DNA from: Argopecten irradians
Taxonomy: Eukaryota > Mollusca > Bivalvia > Pectinida > Pectinidae
DNA: 64,000 nt
Reading direction: 5' to 3'
Assembly (NCBI RefSeq): GCF_041381155.1
Contig: NC_091139.1
Span: forward strand, 10,726,383-10,790,382
Notes under the pieces: model-generated
The model's input: the letters and a program-made list of their open reading frames with translations, nothing else
The model's database searches: none
Told to the model about the DNA's origin: nothing
Position numbers and translations under genes: made by a program
In this document: positions 12,734 through 26,159 of the stretch, piece after piece
Position numbering within the stretch: the first letter of the stretch is position 1
How the letters are laid out: each line of letters opens with the position of its first letter

Positions 12734-14350
12734 GACTTTTCCAAGAAATCGACTTGCGATTCGCAAATGTTATATTAAAAACGAGTCACGTCTTGCTCAG
12801 TTCTGTTTCTTCAAAGCGAAACAAACATGCATTGTCATCTTTATAAGATTCACATTTAATTCACTGAATGAATATTTATATTTTATTATAATTCTTTCCT
12901 GCCTTTCATGTCCCGATATACACGTAACGGGAAACTAAATTTTTCAAGTATTTTTGGTAAGTTCTACTAAATGAATTTTGCAATAAAATTCGTGTATAAT
13001 GATATTAAGTACCTCTAATGATGTGATAATGAAACAGCTATTATGGGTATGAAGAATGTGTTCATTGAACGGTTTGACAAAACTTGTAGAAGGAGCCATT
13101 CATTGGATTTAACTTTTGTGTGAATATCTACAATCCCGTAGATACAATCGGCATTCAGCGTAGCTCTTTCTTCTTTCCTGACTGCGAATGGAAATAGTAC
13201 GTGATTTATTTAAAGCCACTTCTTAAAACAATTAATTCCTTTTACCTTAATGAAAATTCTATTTTCTCCATATATATACTATTTCGATCATCGCAAATAC
13301 TGCTTAGATTAAAACTGTAAAAATGAAATCAACTGTTCAATAATCGAATATTTACGAATCATCTCGGATGGCAAATCCGAATTTAAAAAGAAAAATATTT
13401 TTATCACGAAGATTTCACCAGAATCATATTTTGAATGTATTTTTATATTATTCTTGAGTGTTTGTTTTTGCTCCTTCTGAAAATTCTCCAATAAAAAATA
13501 CGTTGCTCTGAATTCTCTTTTGCTTTTTATTATAAAATATTTTGGATAATTTCCATATATCGTATTATAACGTAAAATAATTTACGATATTGAAAGTATT
13601 AAATGCACTATGGCTTCCATCGTTGTCAGTTATAACATGTACCAATATACCGTAAAAAGAGAGAATACACTACCTAAAAGCAATATCAAAGTTTCTAAGC
13701 AATTTTTCAAAATACTGGAAAGGTGGAATTATTTTCTGCATGGAATATGTTTCTTATTATGCTTTCATTAATTTTCCGCAAACATATCAAAACTTCGACA
13801 ATTGCAAAATTATAACATGTAGATAATAAACCATCGTAACAGTTATCTGTCCTTGTGGGTAGGTGTGGATTGAGTGACGTCGTGTGTTATTGGTGTTACG
13901 TCAACGACGTGAATTTCGCTCTCAACGAGATAGTGACGAATCAATCGATAACTTCCTGCAAGGGAAATAACTGTAATTTGTAAAACTGAATAATCTGTAT
14001 CGCGCGGAAAAAGTGGTTTACATTCGTACAAATAATACAACTACTTTGAGTTCATGGACAACAACATACTTCAACGACGAATTCATGGAAACATTTTATG
14101 TATGGGACAAACTTATATCAATGAATACGATTACAATCTACAGATTATTTACATTAAATTTTTAGTGGTTTGTCGCTCACCAAGTCAGTTTTTTCTTGTT
14201 TTCACCACTGCATTCACTGGTAAAAATACAGCGACAAAGCAAGCGCAACAATAAAATATCTACTTAACACCATATAGCCAGTTGTATTCACGGCTTAAAT
14301 ATTTCGCGATTTTGGAAAGTTACGTTTGAGCGAATGATGAATAGAGATTA
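12734..14350 (+). other. Receptor 3' UTR and downstream DNA
   Basis: A candidate poly(A) signal AATAAA lies at 12982-12987, about 250 bp after the stop codon, so the transcript may end near 13000. The rest is AT-rich with no gene signal. It holds a TIR element at 13839-13974. Confidence 0.5.
13839..13974. mobile_element. MITE of the CAGAGTTA family (ACAGTTATCTG variant)
   Basis: The left end ACAGTTATCTGTCCTTGTGG and right end GCAAGGGAAATAACTGT are inverted repeats; the inner part carries GACGTCG and ACGTCAACGACG. About 136 bp. Same architecture as the 5695 and 54699 copies. Confidence 0.6.
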
Positions 14351-14512
14351 CAGTAAACCCTCGATAATCTGGACATTTGAATCCGGATTGCGAGTTTTCC
14401 GGACTGATAGGATTTGTTTTACTTAGCTAATAGTAAAACTTGTTTCCAAGCATTTCCATCCGGAGTGTGAGGTTTCCGGACTATCAGCGTCCGGATTATC
14501 GAGGGTTCACTG
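14351..14512. mobile_element. 162-bp MITE flanked by TA, pogo/Tigger-like ends
   Basis: The left end is CAGTAAACCCTCGATAATCT and the right end is its inverted counterpart ATTATCGAGGGTTCACTG. TA sits immediately outside both ends (14349-14350 and 14513-14514). A second internal inverted pair (TTCCGGACT / GTCCGGA) continues the arms. TA duplication with CAGT..ACTG ends is typical of pogo/Tigger-class elements, so this is probably a non-autonomous relic; no transposase remains. Confidence 0.7.
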
Positions 14513-14717
14513 TAAATATATTTCTTATTATCATTTCGTGGATAAAATGTCCCCGACCGCGCAAATGTCTCACAAAACTGCGAAAATAACTGGCCATAAT
14601 GTATACTATTTAATAATAGTATCAGTAACCTAAAACATCTGTCATTCCCTGACACAAAATAAATCATTACTGTTTACAAACTTCTTTTCGCGATGACTAA
14701 GTTTCGCGTATTAATGC

Positions 14718-14808
14718 CTAACTACTTTTTGCGGCGATTGAATTTCGCGTTTTCCGTTCGCCCGCAAATACGCGAAATTCAATTGCACGCCAAAATTAGT
14801 TGGTTTAC
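14718..14808. repeat. Inverted repeat with GAATTTCGCG arms
   Basis: The left arm GGCGATTGAATTTCGCG pairs with the right arm CGCGAAATTCAATTGC, extended outward by AACTA..TTTTTG against CAAAATTAGTT. A foldback-type small element. Confidence 0.6.
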
Positions 14809-15151
14809 AGTGTCGGAAATCATGATTTGGTCATGATGTCTGCACTGAGTATAATTCCCCGATCTTCATTTGTTATATCTCTCTCGTTTTATACACCCCC
14901 GACTATGCCATTGAAAAACTGAAGGTTCTGTGTGCGACAACCTAAGTACAAGATGAGATAAGGTGGATCATTCCTTTGATTACCATCGAACGAAATCAAA
15001 TAATAATGAACGGTATCAAAGTTAGACGCCGGTCTATCAAACTTAAAAGGAGTTACTATAATTATGTGATTGATCACGTTTTTTGTTACTAAAATTCCCG
15101 CAGGTTTACTATGCCATAGTATAGGGGGATATTTGTTATTATAGTGTCATT

Positions 15152-15477
15152 TTAAAGATGGTCCATCGCGGACAGAGCATAAACAATATTTATCATATGG
15201 ACAATAATTGGTGTTCAGTAATGAATATATATGTCCAATTAACCAAAAATCACACATGAAATAATATGTTTTGCTTCTTTTGTCTGCGCAACCAGTACCT
15301 CATTCCAAATAAGATAGTACCAAGGATTTTGTTTGAGATGCCATAATTGATATTTAATACTCTCAATTTGAAGTCAAATAATAAGCGTAAGTAACCTCAG
15401 TTGCTTAAGAAGATACTAATTCGTCTCTTGTTTTAATAGCTTAAAAGAATCATTCATCGGCAATGCAGCATCTTTAA
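15152..15477. mobile_element. TTAA-ended MITE, diverged copy
   Basis: The left end TTAAAGATGGTCCATCGCGG and right end CGGCAATGCAGCATCTTTAA are diverged forms of the ends of the 43163-43527 element. The interior shares ACAGAGCATAAAC, TGCGCAACCAGTACCTCATT and TAAGTAAC. About 326 bp. Confidence 0.65.
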
Positions 15478-17254
15478 ATCCCTGAATAGTCTGCACATTG
15501 AATGTTTCTTTTTTTTTGTAAATAAGAATATGAAAATGAAATTACATAAGAATACACATCCGCGAATAGTGGAAATTTATATATGTTTTGATTACTTTAA
15601 ATATTTTGATTATCGTTTAGAACTAATGTCAATTATGCATTGACCATGGAAACATAACATTCAAACAGATGTTGTCGGGATAATTGTTCTAAATATTTCA
15701 ATCAGAAGACATCATAATGACTTTTCTTTATCATTCCAACCTAGATATCTTAATCAATGTTTGTTGCAAAAAAACTCTACAAGTAATCAGAATTTTCATC
15801 AAGTTTTGACAGGTATCGGAATATACAGCACATAAAATCCTTGTGCATTTTCCCCGACTTGAGTCTCCCACTGAGATTTCTTAAAGTGTGCATGCATCAA
15901 ATAATTAGCTGAAAAGCAAATTCTTAAAGAATTGACAAAAAGTTTTGCTTACTCAGCCTTATCGAAAATGCCATCAGGGATTTCAATTTCTTTTAGTGAA
16001 ATCCGATCAAAGCCATTTTACCGGAGGTAACATGCTGATGAACAGGGTGGATATGACAGTAAAATTAAGTCCATCATTTCTCAACGAACGGAAACAAAGC
16101 AGCTGCCGTTAGCTTTATTTCAGATTTATGATACGATTACCACATTAACCATTCCACCCCCACCTCATTTTAGTGCGAAAAGAATGTAAAATCTATCTAT
16201 TTTGAAACATAAAATTATATATATATATTTATGCTTGCTCCACATAAGACTCAAAGACAATATGAATTGAAATGGCCATCTTATAAAGATGACAATTTAT
16301 TATAAAGAACCATATTATTATATTCTTCAAAATTTATCATGTGGAAATACAACTTTTGCACAATATATTACAACAGTTTACATCCTGTGGTGGGGATTCC
16401 ACAGAATTACGCCGCCAATATGCATATAGAAATTAAAATAACAAAATTCTACAGAATAAAACACTCTGATAATGTACCAATATGACGAGTCTCGCATACA
16501 AAACAATGCATCGATGAAGCCTGTAATACCAAATGATTATACTGTAAGTCTATACTAGTGCAAAACGTTATTAAACAGGAAATGTTTTGATATATATGTA
16601 GGTTAGTGTACCTCCGAAGGGAAAAAAACACGTTATACCTTAGTCTCCACAAAACTGAAACACCCCTAGCATACATACACGAGTCGTTTGGCGGAGACTA
16701 TATGCTATTGTAAGGCATTCAGCAAAATAAGATCCAAACGAATCGGAACACTCCTGTTTTCGGCATTGTGTGGAATCGCCAGAGAGCAATTTTCCTAATA
16801 TATATTGAAAAAAAATTAAACGAATACAAAAGTCAACACAAAACAACAATTTTGCATGAGACCAAATTCGAGAGACTATTGGCAAGGTACGCAGATATGA
16901 AACAACGTGTTGTGTAATTTAAACAATACCATAGTGAAAAATACAAGTGTCAACAGAATGCCATCAAGGGCATGCCCGTCTGCATACATTGTCAAACTTG
17001 CTACAGTTTGAAACTTACATTATAACTTTTTGTAATTAGGTAAAAAAATAATATGTCTAAACAGGAAAAATTCATAAAGAGAACAGAAAAGATAATTGTA
17101 GATAGTGGAAAAATTTTCTTCCGCCTTGGGCAATGTTTTATTTTTCCTATTGAATGAAACCTCACATGATACCCAAGATATATTGTAGTAGAATTAATTG
17201 GTTCAAATAATCGACTTCGTTATCGTTGTTGCCCCTGGCGTCATCATCAACAAG
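15478..17254. other. Intergenic DNA, nothing recognised
   Basis: AT-rich, with a TATATATATA tract near 16218. Two overlapping minus-strand open frames at about 16449-16885 lack splice support and any recognisable motif, so I do not call them. Confidence 0.4.
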
Positions 17255-17318
17255 ATGGCGGCCAAGAAGGATTTCGAGCAGACGACACTTAGAGAGATGA
17301 AAACAAAGCGTGTTGAAG
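17255..17318 (+). CDS. First coding exon of a short unidentified protein (tentative)
   Basis: ATG in a favourable context (CAAGATGGCG) opens 21 codons beginning MAAKKDFEQTTLREMKTKRV, ending at a consensus donor GAAG|GTAAGT with one base left over. The peptide is highly charged and helix-prone. The next acceptor with a compatible phase that I found is at 19450. I do not recognise the product. It could instead be the first exon of a longer gene whose other exons I have missed. Confidence 0.4.
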
Positions 17319-19449
17319 GTAAGTTTGCTTTATATTGTTAAAAGCAAAGAGCCATCCTTTGATCTCAACATTTTACAGAAAAAGGCCATGGAAACATTTA
17401 TTCAATGAGATAAAACTGCTTTATTTAGATACCATGGGACCCTCTTAAAATGTTTTCTGGTTTTTCATTCCTTTTCGAAGAGATAAGAAATTCATAACAT
17501 GATTTGTTAATAACTCATTCGGAAGAAATATTGAGTTTAAAAGAAATCTGAGCCCGATACACTTATCTTTTGGACCCAATGTATTTTCCGTATGAAGTCA
17601 CAAACTGTGTACTTGATACTCGTTTGCTTTCACTTTGGGGCTGTTGTTTTTTTTTGTTTTTTTCGTTTTTCTGAGGTGAGGCAAGGACAGATTTAACCGT
17701 CGTTCCATGCAATCGTAATGTGTTGTAAGGATGTCTTTTACCCTTTCGGGACGTAATGTGTTGTTATGTATCCAAGTTATTACTACACATTTACAGATCG
17801 GGCGCTGCAAAAACACATTATACTGGTCCTCAAAGACAGCCATGTTAAAAATGTGGTGTCAAAACCGTCTGGCGACAATGTGAAGGCTGTGATTTAAGGC
17901 TAGCAACATAGTGTAGCAATGGATTTGTTTCAATTGTAAAATGTCGTCAAAATGGTTTATAAGAAAGTTAAGCAACAATAAATTCACTAAAACGCAAAAT
18001 TGTACAAAGTAATATTCGACATCGTCTTTTGAACTTATGAATTTAAATCTAAATTTAAAACCTCGAAAATTTGATATTTGAATTTTAAGATATTTAATTA
18101 AGCGGGTAATATGCGTTTTAAGAAATCAAAAAAAAAAAGAAACTAATAAACTCTGTTATATGAATGTTTTGATTGAGTCGAAAACAGGTGAAATATTTAA
18201 ATCACATTAAAATGTAGGTAAATTAAGGAATCAAAATGGATATTTCACTGATGCTTCACACCTTATCTGTTCTGGGATGTTTCAGTTATATAGCAAATTA
18301 TTTAAATTTTGCTTCTAAAAAGCATTTGCACCGGTTTTTGAAATTATGTTAATCTCACATCTTATCTTATCTCACAACATAACAAATGCCTTCACCATTT
18401 GCATCAACATCTCTTATTGGCTAAATTCTTGTGGAAAATGTCCCTCGTGATATAATTATATTGAGTTATAAATAATATATTTTTAATATATATTTCAAAG
18501 CCTTTGTCACTTGTAACTACATCTCTAATTGGCTCAGCGGTGTAATTTTAAATTCTTGCGAAAAAGTTTCACATTTGTAATTTTATATGATCAAATTTCA
18601 TAGATTGAGCTATTCACTATAAATCGTTTCGCGGTTTATTTAAAGTGATCTGTGGTCTGTCTCCATAACATACACAATTACTCAAGTTAATCCTCGAGTG
18701 ATAGTGAAGTGATTTAATGACGCGGAATTATAGTTCCAGTACAATTATGGAAATCGTACTGTTCTAATTATTCTGGATTATCCGCCCCATTTGGAAATGC
18801 ATAACTAATAAAAGTGTTGGGAAAAAATTCGTGGGCGATGAAAGACTTAATGACATCTCCGAATTCTATAATCAAGTACTGGCAAAAATACCCTAATGGT
18901 CAAAATATAAATTGAATTGAATAACGAGATCTATTTCAAACATATATATGTACAAAATAACATTGAACATTGAGAATCAAGGCATTTCCTTTCTTATGGT
19001 TCTGTAAAGATGCACACGGTTCGGATAAATTGGATATTTTTTCTATCATTTAAATGTTCTATAATATTGGTTAAATAAAGTGCCCAATAAACTTGATGAT
19101 TTTCGGTTCATACAATGTACATACGTCATGTTACAAGAGTTAAAATCAAAAAGCGTTCATGATAACAAACCAAGTCATGAATCATGTTTTCAGAACATTT
19201 TGTAATACACATAGTTGGATATTGAGGTCAAGATGCTGAAGGTTACCTTATGCAAATTAACGTGCATGTACGTCTTCGTTAAACAATATGTGAATCAACA
19301 AATACCATATATTATTTTGTATATATTTATTTACTCACATCAGGCTGGTTTCTCCATTCATATCATGGCGAAATAGGCTAACCGGATTAGGCGGAAATGG
19401 AACCTGTTGTATTATGGCTCTTGTCGAAGAATGTCAATGTCCTTTCCAG
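17319..19449 (+). other. Putative intron, nothing else recognised
   Basis: AT-rich. A palindrome around AAATCGTTTCGCGGTTTATT lies near 18620, and oligo-A/T tracts are common. No other acceptor-donor pair with an open frame was evident. Confidence 0.35.
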
Positions 19450-19508
19450 GTCAGCGGACTAGAAACACAGCTGAAAGTGACACTATTGGGTCAGCAAATG
19501 TTGAATAA
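19450..19508 (+). CDS. Second and last exon of the short unidentified protein (tentative)
   Basis: The acceptor TGTCCTTTCCAG is followed by GT, which completes a Gly codon with the previous exon, then 18 codons (QRTRNTAESDTIGSANVE) and TAA. The joined protein would be 40 residues, charged at the N terminus and Ser/Thr/Asn-rich at the C terminus, with no signal peptide or membrane segment. Support is limited to splice signals and phase agreement. Confidence 0.3.
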
Positions 19509-22151
19509 TACAGAATAATTGATTTCCGCCGGAGACAGCAGATGATATAGTTTGTTTTAAATAGTTTATATAATCGGTTGTTTTTGTCAGAATAGTTTTT
19601 ACTTGTTGCAGGATTTTTAATGAACATTTTTGCAAGTAGTTTTTGAAATGCTTGGTTGTGTGTTTGTGTGTTTTTTTAATTTCCGTTAAAGCTAGTGAAA
19701 TGTTTTTAAAGAAAAGCTAATATGAAAATTTCAAGACTTAATTTTCTATCTCTCAAGTTCCCAGCTGATTCATGAGAAAATTTCGCGTAGCGAGATTTAT
19801 TTGTCTTTTTAAAAGGAAAAATAGATAGTTAATCGTTTAAGTGCAATATACTTAGACAATTAAACGCATTTCCACGACATTTCCAACCACATGTCTTCGG
19901 AAAATCATTTGGTGTTGTTTACTTAAAAAAAAAAATTTGGTACCATACTTATCATTTTGTAAATATATAGATAGATGGAGTCTGATATTCCGTACTGAAA
20001 AATCTCGCTGTTGCCTTTGAAAGAAGAAACGTTGTTTTTATGATTTATCGTTTTGTTTCGTAAGCACATTCTTCACATGTACCGTTTGATTGCTGTTCGA
20101 TTATCAAAGAAAGTTGGCTTCAAAAGGAAAAGTATTAATGCTCTGAGATAACTCCCCCACTGAGAGCCCAATTCGTATCAAGTGAACGAGTGATGTCGCC
20201 AACTGTTTGACATATTGCTCTGTCTATGACTTCACAATATTTCCACGTGCATGATAGTGTTACCTTTAATATTGCTCTTTCAGGGCATAGTTAACATAGC
20301 GTAACAGTATCGACAACAGAATCATAAGTCTGATAAGAAATCGAAAAATTTCTGAGAAAATGTGAATACAATGTATTGCTAATTTGATATAAGACAAAAC
20401 AGTCATTCGCTCCGTCACAACAGGAATAGGCTCATTTTAAGAGAGAAAATCAGTCCTGACTGTGTGGTATGTGTTGGTTGGTGTCTTCAACAGCATGCTT
20501 CAGTGATATTGCACTATAAAAAGGGCAACAGTTCCACTGTACAAGAAGACACAGCACGAATACACCGCAGTCTCCCAAAACACGCACCACGCACTTCACA
20601 CACGTAGGACACCACACACACACGGGAGGCCGTCTTTACATGCCATTGGCTGTTGATAGGACGTAAATATAATATAGCAAACCAAGCCTTGTAATTACTC
20701 TTTTAGTTCTCTACTCTCCGCAAGGTGGCGCTCAACCCACTGAAGGGTACACGAGAGAGGTAACTTAGGCGGGAACTAGTCTAATGTAATTGTAAAAAAT
20801 AGCAGGTGAATATTCGACAATGTATTTCATAGAAATCTCCGTGACACCGTAAATAGGTCACATTTTCAGGATAACAAAATAATGCCGTGATAACACGAAC
20901 AGAGAACTAAGAAATATCATCTTCATGACTATACTCAAACAAAAACAAACCCGTGACAGGTTTTGTTTCATTCTAAAAAAACTCCTGAATACGTAATTGA
21001 ATGTAGGTGTAAACTAGCTTTATAGTACCCTAATGATCTATAAATAAAACAGAAAGACGTTCGTACGATATGTTTTATTATCATACTTCTAACCCTCGAA
21101 CCGGGTGCGTTCGTAACAAAAATTTTACATTTCTGTTGCCGTCTGCGAAATTATCATTTTATGACATAAGTGACGATGACGCGCTCAAGTCTGTGAATTG
21201 TAGAACAGTTATTATGACTTTGTTGAAAAAAGTAAGCGTCAAGAGGTTTCATTAGTTTAGACAAGTGAAGAGGAAGTAAATGGTCTCTGACAACCATGAA
21301 TTGGAATTAATGTTTAATAGCTTCCTTCAAACAATTGGCTGACGGACATATATCAATTCCGTCAAATTGATATTAGACACAAGGTGTCCATTTAGTTTTA
21401 TATATGAGCTTTGTGTGGGTGAATATCGAAAGGTCTCGAGGAAGCGAATGCAGCAATTCAAGCTCTTACATTTTGAAAAGAAAATATCATGAAAGTTGTG
21501 TTTGATGTATCGACTGATATTACATAACAAATAGGATAAAATGCCCTTTGCATCTGGAACTGGAAATGAATAATTATGTTTAATTACATGTGTTTCAAAA
21601 CCATATCTTTTACAGGGAATGTTCCCAAAATTAATTGTGAAACATACTTCAATTTTTTATGAAGAAAAAAAAATAACATCAAAGTTGAACAGGACATAAT
21701 GAACCACATGAAACTAGCACTGATAATGCATTGTCCTGTGTATTCAATAACATAATAATTATCTAAATTTCTTGATAAGAGTACTTTATACAAATCTACC
21801 AAATGCTAAATGCGCGAATAATTTAGCTTCATTTTGAGGACGACTTCAATGTTTACCTCTGACAATCAGTAAGGGAGTAAGACGTTTCTCCGACGTCAGC
21901 ATAATCAAAAAGAGGGGGTATTCTGATCGAAGTCCTTGGCAGTACCTATGTTTGGATTTTCACAATGAGACACAAGAATAATATACCACAGCCTCCGCAC
22001 ATTAAGTGGAGAGCATTAGTGTTTGATACGAAATTAATAAAGGGATAGATTTGTCTGTTTTGTCGTTTGTGAAGTTCCGGACGCTAATGTTTTAGCGTGA
22101 AAATTCGTGTATGTATTAACCTATGTTGCAAAATGTTAACAGCTGTATTTA
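19509..22151. other. Intergenic DNA with one dispersed repeat
   Basis: No gene seen. A copy of the CAGTCTCCC repeat lies at 20458-20660. Short open frames at about 21070-21802 are AT-driven and show no domain. Confidence 0.4.
20458..20660 (+). repeat. Dispersed repeat, CAGTCTCCC family
   Basis: The best-preserved copy in this part: CAGCATGCTTCAGTGATATT, AGTTCCACTGTACAAGAAGA, CACAGCACGAATACACCGCA, GTCTCCCAAAACACGCACCA and a final GGGAGGCCGTCTT. Confidence 0.65.
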
Positions 22152-22450
22152 TCGCTAAATTAATAACATAGTGTAATATTTACTCGTGCTAATCGCTAAA
22201 TTTATAACATAGTGAAATATTAACTCGTGCTTATCGCTAAATTAATAACATAGTACAATATTTACTCGTGCTAATCGCTAAATTAATAACATAGTGAAAT
22301 ATTTACTCGTGCTAATCGCTAAATTAATAACATAGTGAAATATTTACTCGTGCTAATCGCTAAATTAATAACATATTGAAATGTTAACTCGTGGTAATCG
22401 CTAAATTAATAACATAGTGAAATATTAACTCGTGCTTATCGCTAAATTAA
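22152..22450. repeat. 41-bp minisatellite, about 7.3 units
   Basis: The unit starts TCGCTAAATTAATAACATAG and continues TGAAATATTTACTCGTGCTAA. Unit starts fall exactly 41 bp apart at 22152, 22193, 22234, 22275, 22316, 22357, 22398 and 22439. Units differ by a few substitutions and no indels. The array ends in AAACCGTCGCG followed by a CAGTA-type sequence. Confidence 0.9.
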
Positions 22451-25400
22451 ACCGTCGCGAAAATATCCCCGTTTACAGTACTTGACACTACCCAAAATGT
22501 TTTATTAAGCTTTTTTAATATACTGCAACTCCTGGTTATACACATTTTATTTCAGTATCCACCGTTAATCATTACTATTGTTAAAAAGTTTCGCCTATGT
22601 AGTAAAATTGTGGTTTGGTCATGACTTCGGTGATATGTCATTGTCCATTCCGTTTTTGCACGTCTAGGGATTCGTGATAAGCTTAGTGTGTGTATCTCAC
22701 CGATAAAAGCGCATCTCTTCTGAAGTGTTATCTTTTCCATCAATATATTGGTTTTGCATATATTGAATCATTCACAGTGGTAAAGGTTAGCAGCACGAGA
22801 TAGCTGTCTGAGTGACAAATTAAGTTATATAAACAATCATATCTTGGAGCTACTTTCGTCGTCTCGATCGTCTGCCATTGAAAGAAATCTTATCATAGAA
22901 GTATATCATACTGTGTAACTTAAAAACTATACCACTACAATATAAAAGTTATAATTGCTTAAAAACTTAAGAAGATATTTTGCTTTAATCGGGAGTTTTT
23001 GGGGTTTTTTTTATCATTATTATTATTATTTGTTTATTTATTTATGTATACGTTTTTGTATCAAATCGACAGCAATAGTTTAAGATTGCAGCACACATGT
23101 GAATTTTTCCGTTTTCGACTATATTTGATAAAGGAAAGTACATTTTCAATAAAGAATATAATTGGCTTACACTTTTCGAAAGCGAAATTTACGTTCATGG
23201 CAATCATGTTTAAACACTAAGATACTGAAAACCAACATTCAATCACGGTTATTAAATTTGACAAATTCCAATTCAGAACAAGTTCGTGAAGATAACCATT
23301 CGCGGATTAAAAGTTGAACGGAATTTTCTATCGATATTACTAGTGATATTTATACTTTCAAGAATTTAGTTGAACCGCGAAATTCGCGGAAGTAAATCGT
23401 ACGCGACATATCGTTGATTCACAATATGCCCCAGGTTTGAACACATAATGTAACCCGATGTTGTTGTTCTTTTTTTTGTGCGATTATATTTTGTGTACAT
23501 GGATTGGGTGAAAATAAATCGTCACTGAAACGTCTTTATCACAGCTTCATTTGAACCATAAATTCTTAATCGTGAAATTAAATTACCGTGAAAATAAGTT
23601 TGTCAACAATATAAATTTTCAAACAATCGTTCACAAGATGGAGAAAATGTCTAATTTAAACATTACACATGTTTCTTCTCTTACAAATTTCCGGCCTCTT
23701 GGCCATCCGCATAACTGTTTTATATTCCAGGTAAAAATGAATCTGAGGATAGCCATGATACCGAGCATTTGTAAAAGAAGATCAATTTGTACTGTTTAAA
23801 TTTGGTTTATCGACTTTGTATGTATGTACAATTCTCTAGTCACCTATACCTTTTGTCAATACCTGGTAACTATACCACTTATCTTCGCACTAAAAGGTGA
23901 CGGACTGCTAGTGGTACAGCTTAGTATTAAACATCCTAACGACTTACAAAGATCTAATATACGCTTACAATAATAGGCCTAGTTATCGTTTATCAGAAGA
24001 AATTTGCCATAAATTGACATCACTTAGTGTCATTTGCTTTTTTACTTCTTCATGAAGGTAATTGCACAGCTTACAGTCATTATATATTGATTTTCATAAA
24101 CGTAATAACCTAGCTTAAAATAAGAAAGGAGTGAAACATAAGAACGGGAAATTTGAAAGGTTGCATTTCTTATAAAACGTTGTCTGATCGGGAAATTATT
24201 GAAATGGAAAAAAAAAGCAATATCTGGTTATGTCTACCACAGATTTGTGCCAATGACCTCTAGCTATGGTCAGTGTCAGGAAGTACAGATCGAGAAAGAC
24301 ATCAGATAGTACCGCAGAACAGAAAGCTTTAGACGGAGTTCAGGAATGAAAAATGTGTTAAACGTCAGTAACGAGCATTATATGTACGTGTAAGGTATAA
24401 AATGGTGTTATCTAATGGGTTCATATATCATGCCCCATGCCAAATTTCTTTAAAAGGAAGATATGAAATCGATGATTTAACAACGCAATACATTTTAATA
24501 AGAGGCTAAATAATCTAGATTGAAAAAGAATAGTTCCAAAGTGCAAATTCCGTTTACACAAATAATTTTATATTATAATTTTGCCGAGCTTAGATGTCAA
24601 GCTTAAAAATTTGAATGTAAAAGAAGACTGATATAGGTCAAGGATATTCAAAAGAAAAAAAAACGACGTATTTGTCTTCATTTGTCTGACGCAATTAAAA
24701 GGCTCACTACCTCTCCGAAACGTTTTTAGCTTACCGTTAATACTACACTTATTATCTCCTTCAGAACAAGTTGATTAAAATAAATTAAACGTTAATTTTC
24801 ATAACGCGGGTCGTCTTATGTTTCCCGCCGTCGTCCTAAATACCGCGCGTTAATTGACTCTCACTGTGCCAGACGGCAAAACAGTAAAATTAATCGTCAC
24901 TGTTAAAATAAATTACGCAGGGAATTTTGCAATTGTTTGGTGTTGTAACCTTATCTTAGACCATCGATATATATTTTCTAATGTTATTGTTGTTTTAAGA
25001 AACTTTTATTTTTTGTTTCGGAAAGGAAATGGGCCTTTAAAGATGCTCCACTTACTTCATAATTTGTTGAAATGATTAATTTTCAATAAGAAGAGATACA
25101 TTTATTATGTGATCACACTATTCATTAATTTTTAATGTAAATGACAAAAATATGCTCATTAAAGTACTGTTTCTAAGACACCGTTTACTTTAGATCTTCT
25201 TATGCTTTGTGTAACCTTTGAATATGAAAATCCAATAATGCGTTAAACCATTTTGACGCATTTTAGTCCACAATTATTCCTTTGACTTCATTGATTGACC
25301 GAGATAAATACATTTATAGGATGCACGGTGAAGTATTAGATCTGACCCACTAACACCGCTCTAGGACAGTCTATAATTATCACCTTGTGCGGTTCGTTAA

Positions 25401-26126
25401 CATCATATAACACTCAACCCTTTCATATGTAAGGAAATTGTCATGGAAATAAACTCCCCCACTCTACATTGGACTGCTCCTACTTATTTCTGGTTCGTTT
25501 GAAGCGAAAAATTTCACTGTACAACAATTGATACATATACGCTCATCCGATATCCTGTATTTACACAGAAAAGTGATTGTTACGGTTTCATGAATTAACT
25601 TCAACGCTGCTTTGGAAAATTCAGGTTCGTTTGCAATACGGTAAAGATGAATTGCCAAGTTATTCTAGATTAGAATAATTGTCCATTCAAGCTTTTTCTT
25701 GTTCACCTAAAGGATGTAGCGCTCAGGTAAAAACACACCTGAAGCTGAATGTTAGTCCATATTGATAAATTCTATTTTTGGGCTAATCTAAGCCAAGATG
25801 TAAATGCCAACTCTATTAAACATCTTAAAAATAGCTACTAGAAAGTAATTTGCAACACTAATGATCTTTTGCATGCGTTGATTAATTTACAATATTGAAT
25901 TGCATTGAGATATTGATTTGCCCGAATGAAGACTTTATCAATGCCTTATTTCTCCTAGGTTTGTGCAAAAACCATAGGTAAGCCTATTGCCCATAGTGTG
26001 CATATCTACCTATTAGTAAATCAATAAGAAAATAGTTTTGCATTGAATCGAAATATCATTTGTTTTTGTTCTCAATGTTTTAATGATATCTGGATTATGA
26101 TTTATATGGTTGCTTAATTCTTCGGG

Positions 26127-26159
<33 letters not shown>

